Source: Bermanella sp041589295
Lineage (GTDB): Bacteria; Pseudomonadota; Gammaproteobacteria; Pseudomonadales; Oceanobacteraceae
DNA: 18,105 bases
Assembly (NCBI GenBank): GCA_041589295.1
Contig: JBFHVZ010000057.1
Location: forward strand, 1 to 18,105
Direction of reading: 5' to 3'
Shown here piece by piece: positions 6,753 through 13,597 of this stretch. The notes under the pieces were generated by a model. The model saw only the letters and a program-made list of their open reading frames with translations, ran no database searches and was not told the DNA's origin. A program made the position numbers and the translations under genes. The stretch's first letter is position 1, and each line of letters opens with the position of its first letter.

Positions 6753-8191
6753 ATGGCCCGTCCATGATCGTGAATTTCTACCAAGGCTTGGTGCATGCCT
6801 TGAATGGCTCCCTCATAATCGGCTTCGTTCACCACAAATTGCATATCCACTTGACGCATGGATTGATGCAGCGCTAACACGCTAATGTGATTATCGGCCA
6901 GCGCTTTCACCGTTTTGGCAAGCATGCCCGGAATTTTTAAATCACTGCCTATGGCGCTCACAATGGCAACCTTTTGGTGATTTACTTCTGCTTCTGGGAA
7001 TTGGGCTTCTATGCTGCGACACAAGCGCTTAAGTATTTTTAAATTGGTATTTAAATAATAGGTGAAACTATTGGCGTTGGCGTCCTTGGTAATCGCTTTG
7101 ACGTTAAAGTCACGGAAAATGGCCAATAATTTCGTATCAAATGTCACTAATTCGCCTGCCATGCTTTGGTCAAAGACTTCTAGCGCATAAACGCCTTTGC
7201 AGCCTGCGATAATTTCGACACAGGGCTCGCTACTGACGTAGTCGCCTGTAATCAGGGTACCGCTGTGCTCGGGTTCGAAGGTGTTTTTAACACGCAGTGG
7301 AATTGCATTTTGACGCAAGCCTTTTGCGGCTTTGGGGTGAATAGCTTCCATTCCCAAATTAGCCAGTTGGTCGGCCACATCGTAATTGGTACGGCCAATG
7401 GGCACTGCGTTGTGTTCACCTACCACTCGTGGATCGGCGCTGCTTAAATGAAATTCTTTATGGATGACGGCTTCACGGGCTTGCGTTAGCACCGCAATAC
7501 GGCTGAACGTCATTTCGCTATAGCCGCGATCAAATGTGCTCATTAAGCCTTGCTCACTGTGGGCATAGCCTGTGACGATGGGCAACTCGGTGGCGAAGTC
7601 GATGTCGGCAAACGCACTTTCAATGCGTTGGTCTAGCGGTAAATGATCGTCCGACTGCCATGCGGTTAAATCCACAAAGCGGGCGTTAATGCCATCGTTA
7701 CGCAACAGTGTCGCCATGTTCCATGCGCTGTGGGCTTCACCAATACTGGCGAGCATTTCGCGTACTGTGTTCAGGTGTTGCGCCAAGGCAAAATGACCGT
7801 GCTCACACAAACGTTGTAAGTCTTCTAAACATTGCCTTGCGCTGTCTAAGCGTTCACCAATAAAACGGTCTGCTTGTTGGCGCTGAATCTCGTTGTCGAA
7901 TAATCCGTGGTTGATGTCGAACAGGGTATCGCGCAACGTGTCGAAACCTGCTTGCCAATCTTGGTCATTGGCAAACAGGGCAAACACTCCCGCTTTACCG
8001 CTTTTTTTATGTTCTAGTAATGCATCGGTAATGCCGCCATAGGCGGATACCACAAAGGCACGTTGATAAGGTGATGCGCAATTTAAAATGACGTTATCGC
8101 GCACCGCCTGATAATTGGACATGGACGTGCCGCCGATTTTTTCTACCGTATGCATCGGCTTTTGACTGTGCAAAGGTTTATCGTAGTTCAT
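6740..8191 (-). CDS. ask_ect: Ectoine-specific aspartokinase Ask_Ect
   Basis: It phosphorylates L-aspartate to feed aspartate semialdehyde into ectoine synthesis. This is a dedicated isozyme that typically accompanies ect operons and escapes lysine/threonine feedback. It has 483 residues from the chosen start. The kinase signature near the N-terminus is HTVEKIGGTSMS, where housekeeping enzymes have KFGGTS. Further kinase motifs include STFDRGYSEMTFSRIAVL and SSADPRVVG. Two ACT-type regulatory domains fill the C-terminal part (about LEVFDQSMAGELVTF and VAIVSAIGSDLKIPGMLA). The start at 8191 is preferred: it overlaps the ectC end by 14 bases and has AAGG 6 bases upstream; the frame extends to 8245 but that lies within ectC, and a start at 8155 has a poor ribosome site. 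Its end overlaps the TPR gene start. Confidence 0.94.
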   Translation of the reverse strand: MNYDKPLHSQKPMHTVEKIGGTSMSNYQAVRDNVILNCASPYQRAFVVSAYGGITDALLEHKKSGKAGVFALFANDQDWQAGFDTLRDTLFDINHGLFDNEIQRQQADRFIGERLDSARQCLEDLQRLCEHGHFALAQHLNTVREMLASIGEAHSAWNMATLLRNDGINARFVDLTAWQSDDHLPLDQRIESAFADIDFATELPIVTGYAHSEQGLMSTFDRGYSEMTFSRIAVLTQAREAVIHKEFHLSSADPRVVGEHNAVPIGRTNYDVADQLANLGMEAIHPKAAKGLRQNAIPLRVKNTFEPEHSGTLITGDYVSSEPCVEIIAGCKGVYALEVFDQSMAGELVTFDTKLLAIFRDFNVKAITKDANANSFTYYLNTNLKILKRLCRSIEAQFPEAEVNHQKVAIVSAIGSDLKIPGMLAKTVKALADNHISVLALHQSMRQVDMQFVVNEADYEGAIQGMHQALVEIHDHGRAICLA

Positions 8192-8564
8192 AGGCACCTT
8201 GTTCGTTATGGACTTCGTCACCATGCAGCGGCGGGTTAAACACACAAGCCATTTTCATTTCGCTGAATGCGCGCAAAATGTGTTCGTCGTTTTTATCCAA
8301 AATGTAAACCGTACCGGGTTTAATGGGATAAACCTTTCCATCTGATAAGGTTTCCACCTCGCCTTCACCGGACATGCAGTACACACTTTCTAAGTGATTT
8401 TGGTAATGCATGCGGAAGTCTGCACCCTTGTAAATGGTGGTGATGTGGAACGAAAACCCCATGTTGTCTTCGGCCAGCAATAGACGTGTGCTGTCCCAGT
8501 TGCCTTTTGGGTCTTTTACAAAACGGTCGTTTTGTTGAGCTTCTTCTAACGTACGTACAATCAT
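8178..8564 (-). CDS. ectC: L-ectoine synthase
   Basis: This cupin enzyme cyclises N-gamma-acetyl-2,4-diaminobutyrate to ectoine with loss of water, the last step of the pathway. It has 128 residues, the standard length. The start MIVRTLEEAQ is typical. The cupin core HYQNHLESVYCMSGEGEVE spans about 53-71. The metal ligands known from Paenibacillus EctC (Glu57, Tyr85, His93) correspond here to Glu59, Tyr87 and His95 with a constant offset of two. The conserved end VFNPPLHGDEVHNEQGAY is present. AAGG lies 7 bases before the ATG. It sits 43 bases after ectB and overlaps ask_ect. Confidence 0.98.
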   Translation of the reverse strand: MIVRTLEEAQQNDRFVKDPKGNWDSTRLLLAEDNMGFSFHITTIYKGADFRMHYQNHLESVYCMSGEGEVETLSDGKVYPIKPGTVYILDKNDEHILRAFSEMKMACVFNPPLHGDEVHNEQGAYELR

Positions 8565-8607
8565 GTTGAACCTTAAATATAATTAAAACGGCTATGAAAA
8601 CGATTGA

Positions 8608-9912
8608 TTAAGATTGAGCCGCTTGCGCAAAGAAGTCTTCTTCTTGCGGAATCTCATCCACGTTCTCACACACTTCTTTAATGGCGCGTTCAACAATGTC
8701 CATGCCTTTTTTCAAGCTGATGTCGTCGATGGTGAGGGGACATAAGGTTTTAATGACTTGATCGTCTGCGCCGGAGGTTTCGATAATCAAACCTTGTTGG
8801 AAACATTTGCGAGTGATTTTGCTGGCCAGTTCGCCGTCGACACAGTTGATGCCACGGAACATGCCGCGACCTTTTGCGGTGAAGTTTCCTTCGCCGTATT
8901 TTTGTGTCATGGCTTCAAAGCGATCATGGATGTATTTGCCTTTGCGTTTAATGTCTTTGGAAAATTGATCGTCAGACCAGTAGTGTTCCAATGCTTCTTT
9001 GGCGGTGACGAACGCAAGGTTGTTACCACGGAAGGTACCGTTGTGTTCACCTGGCTTCCATTGGTCGAGTTCGGGCTTCATCAGCACCACAGCGAACGGT
9101 AAACCGTAACCGCTTAATGATTTAGAAAGCGTAATAATGTCAGGCTCAATGCCTGCTTCTTCAAAACTAAAGAAGTCACCGGTACGACCACAGCCTGCTT
9201 GAATGTCGTCGACGATTAATAAAATGTTGTGCTTGCGACAAACGGTTTGCAGATTACGCAACCATTCGATGCTGGCGGCGTTGATACCCCCTTCCCCTTG
9301 TACGGTTTCCACGAGTACTGCAGCCGGTGCGTTAATGCCGCTGCTGGAATCGCTTAAAACTTTGTCGAGATAGGCTGTGGTGTCGATGTCGTCACCTAAG
9401 TAGCCGTCGTATGGCATACGGTGTACACCGTTAAGTGAAACCCCTGCCGCGTTGCGGTGGTGGGAGTTACCTGTGGCAGCCAGTGATCCCAAGCTCACAC
9501 CGTGGAAGCCATTGGTAAAGGTCACAATGTTTTGTTGGCCGGTAACGTTACGGGCGACTTTCATGGCGGCTTCTACGGCATTGGTGCCGGTCGGGCCAGT
9601 GAACTGCACCATGTATTCCATGTTGCGTGGTTTCAAAATTAAATCGTTAAACGCTTGTAGGAATTCGCCTTTGGCTTGGGTGTGCATATCCAAACCATGG
9701 GTGATGCCATCGTTTTGGATGTAGTTCAGCAAGGCGCCTTTGAAGTGCGCGTTGTTGTGGCCGTAGTTTAAGGTGCCAGCGCCCGCTAAAAAGTCGAGGT
9801 ATTGATTACCTTCTTGGTCCCACATGTGAACACCTTGGGCGCGGGTAAAAACACGGGGAAATGCACGGGCGTAACTTTGTACTTCAGATTCGATTTCTTC
9901 AAAAATTTTCAT
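8608..9912 (-). CDS. ectB: Diaminobutyrate--2-oxoglutarate transaminase
   Basis: This PLP-dependent class III aminotransferase converts aspartate semialdehyde and glutamate to 2,4-diaminobutyrate, the first committed step of ectoine synthesis. It has 434 residues, standard for EctB. The start MKIFEEIESEVQSYAR is characteristic. PLP-site motifs are GPTGTNAVEAAMK (about 106-118), NGFHG (134-138), the Asp of IVDDIQAGCGRTG (about 233-245), and the Schiff-base Lys264 in TLSKSLSGYG. EHNGTFRGNNLAF lies further on. The ribosome site is poor (AGACCAAAACC before the ATG). A hairpin-forming 70-base gap separates it from ectA. Confidence 0.98.
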   Translation of the reverse strand: MKIFEEIESEVQSYARAFPRVFTRAQGVHMWDQEGNQYLDFLAGAGTLNYGHNNAHFKGALLNYIQNDGITHGLDMHTQAKGEFLQAFNDLILKPRNMEYMVQFTGPTGTNAVEAAMKVARNVTGQQNIVTFTNGFHGVSLGSLAATGNSHHRNAAGVSLNGVHRMPYDGYLGDDIDTTAYLDKVLSDSSSGINAPAAVLVETVQGEGGINAASIEWLRNLQTVCRKHNILLIVDDIQAGCGRTGDFFSFEEAGIEPDIITLSKSLSGYGLPFAVVLMKPELDQWKPGEHNGTFRGNNLAFVTAKEALEHYWSDDQFSKDIKRKGKYIHDRFEAMTQKYGEGNFTAKGRGMFRGINCVDGELASKITRKCFQQGLIIETSGADDQVIKTLCPLTIDDISLKKGMDIVERAIKEVCENVDEIPQEEDFFAQAAQS

Positions 9913-9949
9913 GGTTTTGGTCTGCTAGTCGTTTTAAAGGAGTTGAATT

Positions 9950-9979
9950 AGGTGGTTCAGCGTATGTGAACAAACACCT
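9950..9979 (-). promoter_or_regulatory. Hairpin in the ectA-ectB gap
   Basis: The intercistronic spacer can fold into a 9-bp stem interrupted by a 3-base bulge: AGGTG+GTTC at 9950-9958 pairs with GAAC+CACCT at 9968-9979 around a 9-base loop. No T-run follows, so it is not a terminator. It could mark an mRNA processing or stability site that sets the EctA:EctB ratio. Function is not shown. Confidence 0.35.
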
Positions 9980-9982
9980 GCC

Positions 9983-10492
9983 TTAGCGAGCGGAAGGGCC
10001 ACGATAAAAAGGGCCAATCTCGACAAGGTATTCGGAATCATGCTGGCCATTAAAATGAGCTTGCTCATCGAGCCAGACGGATTGATTGAGGGGCGCGTTT
10101 AACTGCTGCGCAAAGGATTTAAACAAAGCCCAAGAGCCTTGGTTGTCGGCGGTAATCGTGGTGTGTACCCAAGCGACGCCGTCGCACTCGGGACGATTCA
10201 GTATGTCGTGCAACATACGTTTCGCGAGCCCATGACCGCGCGCCATTTCAGAAACCGCGACCTGCCAAATAAACAGCACATTGGGGTTGGCAGGGGGGCG
10301 ATAGGCAGAAATGGAGCCCATGAGTTCGTTGGATTCTGAATAAGCGACCGCGGAGGTGCCGCCAAAGTGACCGGCTTGAAGGAAGTTGCAATAAGCCGAG
10401 TTGGTATCTAGGGGTGGGCACTGCTCGACCAACTGATAAATGGCCAGCCCATCAGAAAGTTCAGGTCGTTTGATAATGATCGAATGCGACAT
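9983..10492 (-). CDS. ectA: L-2,4-diaminobutyrate N-gamma-acetyltransferase
   Basis: This GNAT-fold enzyme acetylates 2,4-diaminobutyrate with acetyl-CoA to give N-gamma-acetyl-diaminobutyrate, the middle step to ectoine. It has 169 residues, within the family range. It shows the EctA signatures PPLDTNSAYCNFL (about 26-38), FIWQVAV (74-80) and the acetyl-CoA loop RGHGLAKRML (85-94), then the HTTITADNQGSWALFKSFA segment. It is the first gene of ectA-ectB-ectC-ask_ect-TPR. The start lacks a recognisable Shine-Dalgarno sequence. The leader carries a palindrome and an ATG-TAA start-stop pair just upstream. Control is most likely by EctR bound at the promoter. No ectD hydroxylase gene is present here. 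Confidence 0.97.
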   Translation of the reverse strand: MSHSIIIKRPELSDGLAIYQLVEQCPPLDTNSAYCNFLQAGHFGGTSAVAYSESNELMGSISAYRPPANPNVLFIWQVAVSEMARGHGLAKRMLHDILNRPECDGVAWVHTTITADNQGSWALFKSFAQQLNAPLNQSVWLDEQAHFNGQHDSEYLVEIGPFYRGPSAR

Positions 10493-10507
10493 GGTTAATA
10501 TTTACAT

Positions 10508-10527
10508 CACTAAATATGAATTTAGTG
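10508..10527. promoter_or_regulatory. Palindrome C, possible EctR site or leader hairpin
   Basis: A perfect 20-base inverted repeat, CACTAAATATGAATTTAGTG, lies 16 bases before the ectA ATG. Its inner 18 bases have the 8-2-8 geometry of the promoter operator, but with the half-sites turned outward. As RNA it would form an 8-bp hairpin in the ectA leader. Confidence 0.5.
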
Positions 10528-10606
10528 GAGAGACCTCTCTGGTTTGCGTCGATTTGGCCTGTAAACAGTATTTTCGTTACGAAAGGTACTATTTCGGTGC
10601 AAATCT

Positions 10607-10626
10607 CACTAAATGAATGATTAGTG
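10607..10626. promoter_or_regulatory. Palindrome B, possible EctR site
   Basis: A 20-base near-palindrome, CACTAAATGAATGATTAGTG, with 6-bp perfect arms carries the same ACTAA half-site as palindromes A and C. It sits at or just past the predicted ectA transcription start, where a bound repressor would block initiation or clearance. Confidence 0.5.
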
Positions 10627-10631
10627 GGCTA

Positions 10632-10649
10632 AATATAGTACACTAAATA
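10632..10649. promoter_or_regulatory. Palindrome A, likely EctR operator
   Basis: Read on the minus strand, the site is TATTTAGTGTACTATATT. It differs at one base from the Methylomicrobium alcaliphilum EctR1 operator as I recall it from the literature (two 8-bp half-sites, TATTTAGT and ACTATATA, separated by GT). It overlaps the predicted -10 of ectA and lies in the ectR-ectA gap. Binding here is inferred, not shown. Confidence 0.72.
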
Positions 10650-10662
10650 AAATACAGGTCAA
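10632..10662 (-). promoter_or_regulatory. Candidate sigma70 promoter of the ectoine operon
   Basis: On the minus strand TTGACC (10657-10662) is followed either after 17 bases by ACTATA or after 19 bases by TATATT, both within palindrome A. The start site would fall near 10625, giving a leader of about 130 nt. The long or imperfect spacing is typical of osmotically controlled promoters. Confidence 0.5.
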
Positions 10663-10921
10663 ATTTGATTGTTTTTTGTTCTGATTGGCCGTATTGTCCG
10701 CAAAATATCGGTCTCTTTTGTGGTTTTTGATGCTAAAAGAACGCGAATTGCGTGTGAAATGTGCGCCAAAACGGGTCAAGCTGCGGGGCCATATTCATCA
10801 AGTGGTGCTTGCAAGTTTGTGGCGCAAGAGCCGATAAATAGTGCCTCTTGCCTGTTATTTACAGGTAGAATGCGCGCTACAATACGGGACTTAAGTAGTT
10901 TTTAGATAAGACTGGGTAGTT
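10663..10921. other. Upstream part of the ectA-ectR divergent region
   Basis: These 259 bases, beyond the ectA promoter, hold no credible gene. A 78-codon frame from a TTG at 10669 has no ribosome site and no family features. A possible ectR -10 (TACAAT, 10878-10883) lies about 38 bases before the ectR ATG, with a poor -35. A short inverted repeat CCTGT-TATTT-ACAGG (10851-10865) lies just upstream of that -10 and could be a regulator site. Confidence 0.4.
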
Positions 10922-11449
10922 ATGAGCAGCATTGACGCAGTGCTGGTGGCGTTGCGCCGAGTAATTCGCGCAACTGATTTGCACTCTAAACATTTAGCCA
11001 AAACCACGGGTTTGACGGCTCCGCAAATTCTGTTGTTACAGACTATTCAGAATCAGGGGCAGGTCACCATCGGGCAGATTGCCAACGAGATGAGCCTGAG
11101 TCAGGCCACGGTGACGACCATTTTGGATCGCTTAGAAAAGCGCGGATTGGTATTTCGAGAGCGTTCAAAAGAGGACAAACGAAAGGTACATGCCCACTTA
11201 ACTGCAGAAGGCCACGACATGCTGCAGCATGCGCCGACGCCGTTGCAGGACTCGTTTGCACAGCAGTTTTCCAGCCTGCAAGACTGGGAGCAAAACATGA
11301 TTATTGCGTCGTTACAGCGCGTGGCGCAGATGATGGACGCACAGCATATTGATGCTTCGCCTGTGCTGGATGTGGGTATGTTGGATCGTCAGTCCACGCC
11401 GTTAGAGGTGAATCAAATGGACGCCAATCAGACTCCTATTAAGCAGTGA
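10922..11449 (+). CDS. ectR: MarR-family regulator of ectoine synthesis, EctR
   Basis: This is a dimeric winged-helix regulator; EctR-type proteins repress ect operons and their own gene in halophilic gammaproteobacteria. It has 175 residues. N-terminal helices (1-30) and the LTAPQILLLQTI helix are followed by the helix-turn-helix at about 48-72 (VTIGQIANEMSLSQATVTTILDRLEKRGL). The wing is RERSKEDKRKVHAHLT (about 79-94), with the Asp/Arg pair usual for MarR. The last 30 residues, from about 145, are an unstructured Asn/Gln-rich tail beyond the MarR fold. The assignment to EctR rests on its divergent position next to ectA, the family, and the matching operator. The ribosome site is weak (GGGTAG). 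Confidence 0.9.
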   Translation: MSSIDAVLVALRRVIRATDLHSKHLAKTTGLTAPQILLLQTIQNQGQVTIGQIANEMSLSQATVTTILDRLEKRGLVFRERSKEDKRKVHAHLTAEGHDMLQHAPTPLQDSFAQQFSSLQDWEQNMIIASLQRVAQMMDAQHIDASPVLDVGMLDRQSTPLEVNQMDANQTPIKQ

Positions 11450-11450
11450 A

Positions 11451-11468
11451 GGGCGCGCTTTAGCGTCC
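11451..11468 (+). terminator. Weak terminator-like hairpin after ectR
   Basis: GGGCGC (11451-11456) pairs with GCGTCC (11463-11468), including one G-T pair, around a 6-base loop, followed by ATTTTC. It starts directly after the ectR stop and lies between convergent genes. The T-run is short, so termination is plausible but not strong. Confidence 0.4.
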
Positions 11469-11484
11469 ATTTTCATCGAGCCTT

Positions 11485-12936
11485 TTACTGCGCCTGTCTC
11501 ACGGCCTGATAAGCGGTGAGTTTTTCTTCATTGCGCTGCTTGCGTTGTTGCTGATCGCGCAGGTCTTGCACCATATCTCTTAGGTATTCCAATTTGGCGT
11601 CTGAGGTGTCGTTGTTTTGCACCCAGTCGCTTTCATCAAGCCAGCGCAAGTGATCCACTTGGGCTGGTGGCGTGTAGGCCATGTCATTACCCTCTACCGC
11701 AATGCTTCCCTCCCACCGATTAAACGATGCATTAAACTGTTGGCGCACATCGTTACTGACTTGATCAAGACGATTGAGGTTTTGCGCTTGCCATGAAACC
11801 GCGCTATCCATATTGGTGGATGTGGCTTGGCTAAGCTCAGCGCCGTTGTCGCTGTGAGCGGCCAGTTCGCTGGCGTAAAAAATTTCTTGTACGGCTAACA
11901 CTTGGCCATCTTCGCGCAAGGCCACGCCATTGCGTTGCATTTGTGCTTGAAAGTTGCCTTCGCTGTCCTCTAGGTCCCACCGGCTTGCGTTACTGCCAAG
12001 GTAAATTGCGCCGATCTCAACGTCTTGCAAAGAGCGCATGCGTTGACTGCCTTCGCTATTGAAATCCACAAAACTTAATTGCGCATAGATGCTGTCGTTT
12101 TCGTCGATCCAACCGTTGCCGTCTTCATCGTATTGGGCCAGTTCACTAAAGCCGGAACCGGTTTGCGGGCCGAACAATTCTGCGCCGCTATCGACTTGGC
12201 CGTTTTGGTTTTTATCAAACGCGATAAAACCCGTACCTGATGCGGTTTGGCTGAGGGTTTCGGTATTGCCGTCTAAATCAAGGTCAAATTCAAAGGTGGC
12301 ATTACTTAGCGCGGGCGCATCACCGTTTAAGTTAATCACCAGTGGATCGGTCATCCTGATGCTGCGTGCTTGCAGGCTGGTTTGCTGCTCGATGAGTTCG
12401 CTGCGTTGATAATCCAGCTGCAATATGAAGTCGATTTGGCGGCCGTCTTCGGTCATAACGCTGCCGAGCGCTTCGGTGGTGAGGCGGTCGGTGCGTTCGA
12501 TTAAGTTGCGGCCAGTGATAGTGACTTGATTGATTTGAGCGTTGGAATTGATGTTGCCGTTAGTGCTGGAGCTTATCTCGCTGGGGCTGGCTCTCATGGC
12601 CGTGAGTCTGACTCCTTGTTCCATGGTAGCGGCGCTGACAGATTCGAGTAAGTTGAAATGACTGAGCAGGACTTGTTCACCACTGTCCAACTGGGTTGTA
12701 CGCGATAGGCTGGCAGCTTGTTGGGTCTGTGCTCGAAAGATGCCCATCTGGTTTGCTTGTGTAAGGTCAGCTTCAGTGAGGTTTGTTTGTGTGGTTTGTG
12801 CTTGGCTGCCTTGGGCTGGTGCTGCACCGACCAAGGGGCCGCCAATGCGAATGTTTTCAGCCTGTACCTGCTGTACTCGCTGCACGGTTGAAGATTGTCG
12901 ACTGCCGAGAATGACTTGCCCTACGCTAATTTTCAT
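11485..12936 (-). CDS. Protein with EF-hand-like calcium loops under a flagellar-type promoter
   Basis: It has 483 residues, with no signal peptide or membrane segment and an unknown exact role. The N-terminus (1-135) is Gln/Ser/Thr-rich and low in order. The central domain (about 195-295) starts DPLVINLNGD and carries DLDLDGNTET, then two EF-hand or dockerin-like loops, DKNQNGQVDSGAE (241-253) and DEDGNGWIDENDS (270-282). The ELFGPQTGSGFSELAQYD linker is a pattern common in large calcium-binding secreted proteins. The C-terminal 45 residues are a charged helix (LEYLRDMVQDLRDQQQRKQ). AGGGA lies 6 bases before the ATG. A near-perfect FliA promoter sits 35 bases upstream, which suggests co-expression with late flagellar or chemotaxis genes. 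It could be a cytoplasmic, flagellum-exported or type I-secreted protein; I cannot tell. Confidence 0.85.
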   Translation of the reverse strand: MKISVGQVILGSRQSSTVQRVQQVQAENIRIGGPLVGAAPAQGSQAQTTQTNLTEADLTQANQMGIFRAQTQQAASLSRTTQLDSGEQVLLSHFNLLESVSAATMEQGVRLTAMRASPSEISSSTNGNINSNAQINQVTITGRNLIERTDRLTTEALGSVMTEDGRQIDFILQLDYQRSELIEQQTSLQARSIRMTDPLVINLNGDAPALSNATFEFDLDLDGNTETLSQTASGTGFIAFDKNQNGQVDSGAELFGPQTGSGFSELAQYDEDGNGWIDENDSIYAQLSFVDFNSEGSQRMRSLQDVEIGAIYLGSNASRWDLEDSEGNFQAQMQRNGVALREDGQVLAVQEIFYASELAAHSDNGAELSQATSTNMDSAVSWQAQNLNRLDQVSNDVRQQFNASFNRWEGSIAVEGNDMAYTPPAQVDHLRWLDESDWVQNNDTSDAKLEYLRDMVQDLRDQQQRKQRNEEKLTAYQAVRQAQ

Positions 12937-12970
12937 GGCGATTCCCTACTGCCCAGTGGCGATACTAAGG

Positions 12971-12997
12971 CTATCGGCATGGCGCAAAATGTCTTTA
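12971..12997 (-). promoter_or_regulatory. Sigma28 (FliA) flagellar promoter
   Basis: On the minus strand TAAA (12994-12997) is followed after exactly 15 bases by GCCGATAG (12971-12978). The FliA consensus is TAAA-N15-GCCGATAA, so all but the last base match. The predicted start lies near 12963, leaving a leader of about 27 nt to the ATG at 12936, with a ribosome site in place. Confidence 0.75.
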
Positions 12998-13200
12998 GGG
13001 AGATTCCCTGCGAAGTTGGCTGAAAAGATCGTACGTTCTGGCTTACATCATCAGAAGGGTGATTCACCAAGTTGGAATCGGATCGCGTTAGTCAGATAGG
13101 TGAGTGAAGGTATTGCTAGTACGTAGTGCTGCGTTCTGTTGGTATTTATCACTGGTGCATTAAATTAGAACGCGGCGTTTAAAGTGCGCGGAATTCATTT

Positions 13201-13236
13201 TTCAATTTAGCTTTCAATTCAGCTTTCAATTCAGCT
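13201..13236 (+). repeat. Tandem repeat, three 12-base units
   Basis: TTCAATTTAGCT is followed by two identical copies of TTCAATTCAGCT, so the units differ at a single base. The array is non-coding, lies about 360 bases before mrpE and about 110 bases before the candidate -10. It could be a binding site array or simply a slippage repeat. Confidence 0.85.
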
Positions 13237-13348
13237 CTTACATTAAAGAAGAAAGAAGCGCGGCAGGTTGTATAACGTTAAGGCGCATTCAGACAATTAT
13301 AAAAAAATTGTTTTAAATGCTTTGAATAAAAAAACAACAATAACCCGC

Positions 13349-13354
13349 TATAAT
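13349..13354 (+). promoter_or_regulatory. Possible -10 element of the Mrp operon
   Basis: A perfect TATAAT occurs in AT-rich sequence in front of the antiporter genes. No good -35 lies 16-18 bases upstream; the nearest is TTGAAT at 13322, 21 bases away. The element is plausible but unproven. Confidence 0.35.
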
Positions 13355-13597
13355 AGTTTGAAAAGTAAACGCTAAAAACGATAAAACCGTTATTGACGTC
13401 AGGAAATTGGTTAAAAAACTGGCGTAAATTTACAAAATTAAGTCTTCCTTGCCGAAGTTATAAAGACACACGCGTCAGGAAGATTTAAGATTGCGGCCCC
13501 TAGTCGCATTGCGCTATGTGTTTTTTATAAAGCCGAGCGCGCGCTAACGCGTTTGTCAGATTGGCGATTAATATCAACAAACAAAGTAGATAAGGCT

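Larger units (their letters stand above)
12937..13597. other. Long divergent intergenic region before the Mrp operon
   Basis: About 660 bases hold no convincing gene. At its left end is the sigma28 promoter for the calcium-loop gene. A 12-base tandem triplet is at 13201-13236. The stretch 13290-13440 is very AT-rich and contains the best -10 (13349). The nonamer CGTCAGGAA occurs twice (13397-13405 and 13473-13481). An inverted repeat TCTTCCT (13443-13449) to AGGAAGA (13477-13483) has a 27-base loop. The transcript leader of the Mrp operon would be about 240 nt if the 13349 element is used. Confidence 0.5.

Noticed and set aside
8192..8245. Longer N-terminus for the aspartokinase
   Set aside because: It lies wholly within the end of ectC, and homologues start just before HTVEKIGGTS.
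10669..10905. 78-codon frame in the ectA-ectR gap
   Set aside because: It has a TTG start, no Shine-Dalgarno sequence and composition unlike a real protein; the region is better read as control DNA.
12740..13099. 119-codon plus-strand frame crossing the start of the calcium-loop gene
   Set aside because: It is antisense to a supported gene and runs over its promoter, with no ribosome site.
13534..13543. AGCGCGCGCT palindrome before mrpE
   Set aside because: A short alternating GC run forms such palindromes by chance, and nothing around it supports a site.
13553..13597. TTG start for mrpE
   Set aside because: The added 15 residues are hydrophilic and not family-like, and an ATG with AAGG upstream is available at 13598.
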